Below are positions 60,829-64,000 of a stretch of DNA of 64,000 nt, piece by piece. Numbering within the stretch: the stretch's first letter is position 1; the number at the start of each line of letters is the position of its first letter. Position numbers and translations under genes: made by a program. The notes beneath the pieces are model-generated. The model ran no database searches. It was not told the origin of the DNA and saw only the letters and a list, made by a program, of their open reading frames with translations. The stretch is from an uncultured Clostridia bacterium (GTDB lineage: Bacteria > Bacillota > Clostridia > Christensenellales > Aristaeellaceae), in NCBI GenBank assembly GCA_947166385.1, contig CAMVEB010000021.1, forward strand, positions 1 to 64,000, given 5' to 3'.

Positions 60829-60990
60829 GTTAATCCGTTGTTAACTCCATTTTATTTCCGATGGACGGCTTTGTCAAGACATCCGAGAAAATATTTTATT
60901 TCTCCGCATTCCACCCGGAGAGGATCCGGCGCTTTCAGCTCCGCTCTGAACACCTTTTCCATCTCCAGTTTGATTAACAATCACGTTAAC
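60829..60990. promoter_or_regulatory. Candidate LacI operators of the mannan operon
   Basis: GTTAA-x7-TTAAC at 60829-60845 overlaps the start region of the epimerase promoter. A related GATTAACAATCACGTTAAC lies at 60972-60990, about 140 bp upstream. Two sites at this distance suit looping by a LacI-type dimer of dimers. The rest of 60804-61071 is AT-rich with nothing else visible. Confidence 0.5.
60849..60877 (-). promoter_or_regulatory. Promoter of the epimerase-LacI-GH130 operon
   Basis: Minus-strand TTGACA (60872-60877) and TAAAAT (60849-60854), 17-bp spacer. Confidence 0.8.
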
Positions 60991-61071
60991 ATTTCGCTTT
61001 GTTTTCCGGATCGGATCAAAAAAATTATTTATTCTGAAAAAAACCGTTTATAAATTCGTCATGATTGCAGA

Positions 61072-61100
61072 TTGACACCGTTCCGGACTTTTTCTATTCT
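61072..61100 (+). promoter_or_regulatory. Promoter of the GMP synthase subunit gene
   Basis: TTGACA (61072-61077) and TATTCT (61095-61100), 17-bp spacer. Confidence 0.6.
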
Positions 61101-61153
61101 TTTCTCTGTATTCATGAACAGGTTTTTTCAGCCGACTGAGGGGAGGAAAGCAC

Positions 61154-62140
61154 ATGGAAAACAACAAACGGCCCGAAACCATGCAGCGCATTACCACGCC
61201 CGAGCTTGCCGGGGCTTTCATCGAGGAACAGGTGGAAGCCATCCGCCGGCAGGTCGGGGATAAAAAAGTTCTTCTGGCCCTTTCCGGCGGGGTGGACAGT
61301 TCCGTCGTCGCGGCCCTGCTGATTAAAGCCATCGGCAAGCAGCTGGTCTGTGTCCACGTGAATCACGGCCTGCTCCGCAAAGGCGAGCCCGAACAGGTCA
61401 TCGAGGTCTTCCGCAACCAGATGGATGCCAACCTGATCTATGTGGACGCCATCGATCGTTTCCTCGATAAGCTGGCAGGCGTCAGCGATCCGGAGCAGAA
61501 GCGCAAGATCATCGGCGCTGAGTTTATCCGTGTCTTTGAGGAAGAAGCCCGCAGGCAGGATGATATTGCTTTCCTGGCGCAGGGGACGATTTATCCTGAT
61601 ATTCTGGAGAGTGTGGGAGTCAAGGCGCACCACAACGTCGGCGGTCTGCCGGACGACCTGCAGTTTGAACTGGTGGAGCCCGTCAAGCTGCTCTACAAGG
61701 ATGAAGTCCGTGTGATCGGCAAGGCCCTGGGCCTGCCGGACAGCATGGTTTACCGTCAGCCCTTCCCCGGTCCGGGACTGGGCGTTCGCTGCGTCGGCGC
61801 CATTACACGAGATCGGCTGGAAGCCCTCCGGGAAGCCGACGCCATCGTCCGGGAGGAAATCGGCAGCCTGCCGGAAGTCCCCTGGCAGTACTTCTGCGCC
61901 ATTCCCGATATCCAGTCCACCGGGATCAAATATGTGGACGGGCAGGGGCAGCGCTATATGGGCTGGGCCGTCATTATCCGGGCTGTCAACACGGTTGATG
62001 CGGTTACCGCCTCCGTTCCGGAGATCCCCTTCAGCATGCTCTGCCGGATCCGGGACAGGATTATCTCCACTGTGGATGGTGTCAACCGTGTGCTGTGGGA
62101 TATCAGCGAAAAGCCCGTCGCCACGATTGAGTGGGAATGA
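61154..62140 (+). CDS. guaA: GMP synthase, ATP pyrophosphatase subunit without amidotransferase domain
   Basis: 328 residues. Only the C-terminal half of a normal ~510-residue GuaA is present. The P-loop L-S-G-G-V-D-S-S-V (about 43-51), Q-G-T-I-Y-P-D (about 144), H-H-N-V-G-G-L-P-D-D (about 158), R-Q-P-F-P-G-P-G-L (about 198) and the dimerisation end (P-V-A-T-I-E-W-E) are all intact. The GATase domain that supplies ammonia is missing and not encoded next to it. It either uses a separate glutaminase subunit as in archaea or free ammonia. GGGGAGGAAAGCAC is before the ATG, and the start codon is not a cut of a longer frame. Confidence 0.88.
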   Translation: MENNKRPETMQRITTPELAGAFIEEQVEAIRRQVGDKKVLLALSGGVDSSVVAALLIKAIGKQLVCVHVNHGLLRKGEPEQVIEVFRNQMDANLIYVDAIDRFLDKLAGVSDPEQKRKIIGAEFIRVFEEEARRQDDIAFLAQGTIYPDILESVGVKAHHNVGGLPDDLQFELVEPVKLLYKDEVRVIGKALGLPDSMVYRQPFPGPGLGVRCVGAITRDRLEALREADAIVREEIGSLPEVPWQYFCAIPDIQSTGIKYVDGQGQRYMGWAVIIRAVNTVDAVTASVPEIPFSMLCRIRDRIISTVDGVNRVLWDISEKPVATIEWE

Positions 62141-62146
62141 TTGTAC

Positions 62147-62193
62147 AAAACCCGGGTCACCTTATTTTCAATGGTGCCCGGGTTTTCTTTTTG
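62147..62193 (+). terminator. Terminator of the GMP synthase gene
   Basis: Stem AAAACCCGGG-T-CACC / GGTG-CCCGGGTTTT with one bulged base, followed by CTTTTT. Confidence 0.85.
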
Positions 62194-62242
62194 CCTCGTG
62201 ACCAACTTTTGACTCGTTTATTTTCCGGACTCATTATTTCAA

Positions 62243-62641
62243 TTACTGAAGTATTTCAATCACATAATTCGGTAACGCAAATGAGCCTGCGTGCAACGCG
62301 GTGTTATAATACTTTGTTTTGATGCCCAGTGTGTCCCAGTCGGCACAGCGGATATCGCCTACCGGGTGGTACTTCTTAGAGGCGAAGCCAAAGAGCCAGT
62401 GACCCGAGGGGTAGGTAGGCATGTGGAACTGATAGACCAGTGCTATGGGAAATACGCCGGCAATCTTCCCGTGAATGCTCTTCGCTGCCTCTGCATCGTT
62501 CTTATAGAACGGACTCTCATGCTGGTTGATAAGGATGCCGTCCTCATGGAGAGCCTTGAAACAGTCGCTGTAAAACTCCCTGGTAAATAAGCTTGTTCCC
62601 GGTCCTAACGGGTCTGTAGAGTCCACAATAATCAGGTCATA
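62243..62641 (-). pseudogene. speE: 3' remnant of a spermidine synthase gene
   Basis: About 130 residues in the minus-strand frame, beginning Y-D-L-I-I-V-D-S-T-D-P-L-G-P-G (the SpeE active-site region with catalytic Asp) and running to a normal C-terminal end. The N-terminal half (tetramerisation and decarboxy-SAM site) is absent. Upstream sequence belongs to a different gene (see 62632-62769), and there is no start codon with a ribosome-binding site. The boundary is near 62642. It is not expected to be active. Confidence 0.8.
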
Positions 62642-62769
62642 CTAAGATTTTTGATCGTCTTCGGAAAATAGGTGTACCACAGTTTGGGATGTCTTTTCAG
62701 GCACCAGAAGAAAAAACCGACGGAACAGTCTCCGGGAAATATGGTACCGTCAAAATCATATACGTTCAT
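62632..62769 (-). pseudogene. 5' fragment of a HAD-family phosphatase gene
   Basis: A good GGAGG and ATG at 62769 begin M-N-V-Y-D-F-D-G-T-I-F-P-G-D-C-S-V-G, the HAD motif I (D-x-D-G-T). The frame continues W-Y-T-Y-F-P-K-T for about 42 residues, then hits a stop right after the junction with the spermidine synthase remnant. HAD motifs II-IV are missing. A deletion joined the two genes. Confidence 0.75.
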
Positions 62770-62795
62770 TTGATTCTATCCTCCCAATGCGCGCT

Positions 62796-64000
62796 TCACG
62801 CCTGCGAAAACCGGATCATGTTGCGGTTGTAGCCGGTGGTCAGGAGATAGGCTTTTTCCTGCTTCGCTTCCATCAGGCCGCTCAGGATAAAGCTGCTCAG
62901 GTCTCCGACCTGCACGTCCGATTCCGTAATGTCAAACAGCTCTCCCGAATCGCGTTCAATGAGGAGGACCGATGACTCCTCAAAGAAGAGGGACAGCTCA
63001 ATCTGCAGCGGTTTCTTTGCCTTTTTGTTCCTTTCAAGAATGGTCAGGCCGATCTCCTCGGTAAAGAGCGCCGCGTTGTTGGCCACGGTCCTCGCGTACT
63101 GATGCGCAAGCAGGCTGTCCCGGACCTTGTCTGACAGTTTCGCCGCGGATTCGGGCGAAAGGGTTTCGTCCAGCACCACAATTTCCGTATCCATATCCTT
63201 GAGCAGGAAGGGGAAATTTTCCTTCCCGAACCGAAGGTATACAAAGAGGCAGGCGCAGGCAAGCGTCAGGATCGGCGCCACGATAAAGCCTGCCCACATC
63301 CCGTTAATGCCAAAGGCCAGTCCCCCGAGGACCGGCAGGAGAATATACAGCGCACCGTTGTGCAGGCATGCGAAACCGGTCCCCAAAGCGATGCGGTCAA
63401 TCAGCATATAGTAGGAAGTCGTGAGGGATACCACGCTGCAGAAAGTAAAACCGATCGATACAATCCGAAGCGCCGTGATCGACGGGGCAAGCGCCGCTCC
63501 GTCCCTGATCCCGAAAAGGCCGCAGAACTGCTTCGTAAAAATCCAGATCAGCGCGGTTGCCGCGATGCCTTCTATGATTGCTGCCTTGAGGCCGGATTTC
63601 ATGATCCTTTTGATGAGCACATGGTTCTTTTCCCCGAAGTAAGTCCCGATCAGCGGCTGCAGCGCCGTGCCCACGCCGTCCATCACGACGCTGAACTCAA
63701 TCAGGCTGACAACCACCGCGAGGGTAACCAGGCCGGTCTCGCCGAATCGGCTTGAAACAAAGCTGATCATCACAGCGTCCATCACGCCCCAGCAGATATA
63801 GACGCAGGAGTTCACGATGCTGTACCGCGACGTCAGCAGGAAATCCTTGAAGGACAGGTGCCATTTAAAGTGCAGCGTATTGCACTTGCGGAAGTAGTGC
63901 CACAGGCAGGTAAGAATACCGAGGCCGTTTCCGATAATGGACCCCAGGATGATACCCTTCATCCCGAGGGATTTTGTCAGGATAATGGAACAGATAATGT
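62796..64000 (-). CDS. MATE-family exporter with C-terminal GHKL-like domain (5' end outside window)
   Basis: The frame stays open to the right edge, so the N-terminus is missing; about 401 residues are visible. The MATE part has at least seven membrane segments (G-V-G-T-A-L-Q-P-L-I-G-T-Y-F-G-E; G-I-N-G-M-W-A-G). After about K-D-M-D-T-E-I-V-V the last ~130 residues are soluble. They look like an RsbW/GHKL fold: A-A-L-F-T-E-E-I-G-L-T-I-L-E at the N-box (Asn absent) and I-E-R-D-S-G-E-L-F-D-I at the G1 position. I infer a transporter whose cytoplasmic tail is a degenerate ATP-binding sensor. The transported compound is unknown. Confidence 0.8.
   Translation of the reverse strand, partial: IICSIILTKSLGMKGIILGSIIGNGLGILTCLWHYFRKCNTLHFKWHLSFKDFLLTSRYSIVNSCVYICWGVMDAVMISFVSSRFGETGLVTLAVVVSLIEFSVVMDGVGTALQPLIGTYFGEKNHVLIKRIMKSGLKAAIIEGIAATALIWIFTKQFCGLFGIRDGAALAPSITALRIVSIGFTFCSVVSLTTSYYMLIDRIALGTGFACLHNGALYILLPVLGGLAFGINGMWAGFIVAPILTLACACLFVYLRFGKENFPFLLKDMDTEIVVLDETLSPESAAKLSDKVRDSLLAHQYARTVANNAALFTEEIGLTILERNKKAKKPLQIELSLFFEESSVLLIERDSGELFDITESDVQVGDLSSFILSGLMEAKQEKAYLLTTGYNRNMIRFSQA

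Noticed and set aside
61112-61633. 173-codon minus-strand frame across the GMP synthase gene
   Set aside because: It is antisense to the conserved P-loop and HHNVGG motifs of the real gene and has no domain.

Overview
The window reads as a chromosomal segment of a high-GC member of the Clostridia (Bacillota), probably from a gut or rumen habitat. The evidence is gene content: a T-box riboswitch, RNase J, YlbF, a LoaP-type NusG paralogue, a BY-kinase/PHP-phosphatase capsule control set, VanW and VanZ proteins, LCP, MltG, ECF transport, and secreted proteins with Thr-Pro linkers. A complete mannan-disaccharide phosphorolysis operon points to a plant-fibre habitat. I cannot name the species. A Christensenellales/Aristaeellaceae-like lineage is only an impression.

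Layout. 1-6.7 kb (minus strand): three secreted proteins. One is a giant protein, cut by the left edge, whose near-identical 381-bp (127-aa) units are each built of four YD-like sub-repeats. One carries a ~190-residue Thr-Pro linker. 6.8-12.9 kb (minus): a polysaccharide control region with two promoters and two near-identical wzz-cpsD copies. One copy follows loaP and precedes an LCP ligase; the other precedes a PHP phosphatase. Both operons start with related structured leaders, and there are no glycosyltransferases beside them. 13-16.8 kb (minus): trmB, a TPM-domain protein, a zinc-ribbon membrane protein and a small membrane protein. 16.9-23.8 kb (minus): glgA, then a partner-switching set (5TM-SpoIIE phosphatase, wHTH protein, STAS protein, a degenerate GHKL protein and an RsbW-like kinase) behind a GT4 glycosyltransferase.

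24-36 kb (mixed strands): a NusG-II protein; a MocR-like regulator that is truncated and lacks the PLP lysine, divergent from an ECF S-component; a VanZ-VOC fusion; a phospholipase C-like protein; a VanY peptidase; a heterodimeric ABC exporter with a palindromic operator; an LRR protein; MetY; and a secreted protein of unknown function. 36-49 kb: an L,D-transpeptidase, a PrsA/SurA-like lipoprotein, a DUF975-like membrane protein, an aminotransferase with an isopropylmalate/Re-citrate synthase-like enzyme, tRNA-Leu(CAA), MurG, VanW, a U32 protein, MltG and YlbF. 48.8-54.7 kb (minus): RNase J, a GT2 glycosyltransferase, and an XRE-cupin-acyl-CoA synthetase fusion behind a T-box.

54.8-60.8 kb (minus): an operon of cellobiose 2-epimerase, LacI regulator, two GH130 phosphorylases and a SASA-family esterase. 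It fits epimerisation and phosphorolysis of mannobiose and mannooligosaccharides, with deacetylation. 61-64 kb: a GMP synthase lacking the amidotransferase domain, a scar joining the 5' end of a HAD phosphatase gene to the 3' half of a spermidine synthase gene, and a MATE exporter with a GHKL-like tail that runs off the right edge.

Promoter, hairpin and repeat calls were made by eye. Family assignments rest on recognised motifs, not on database searches.
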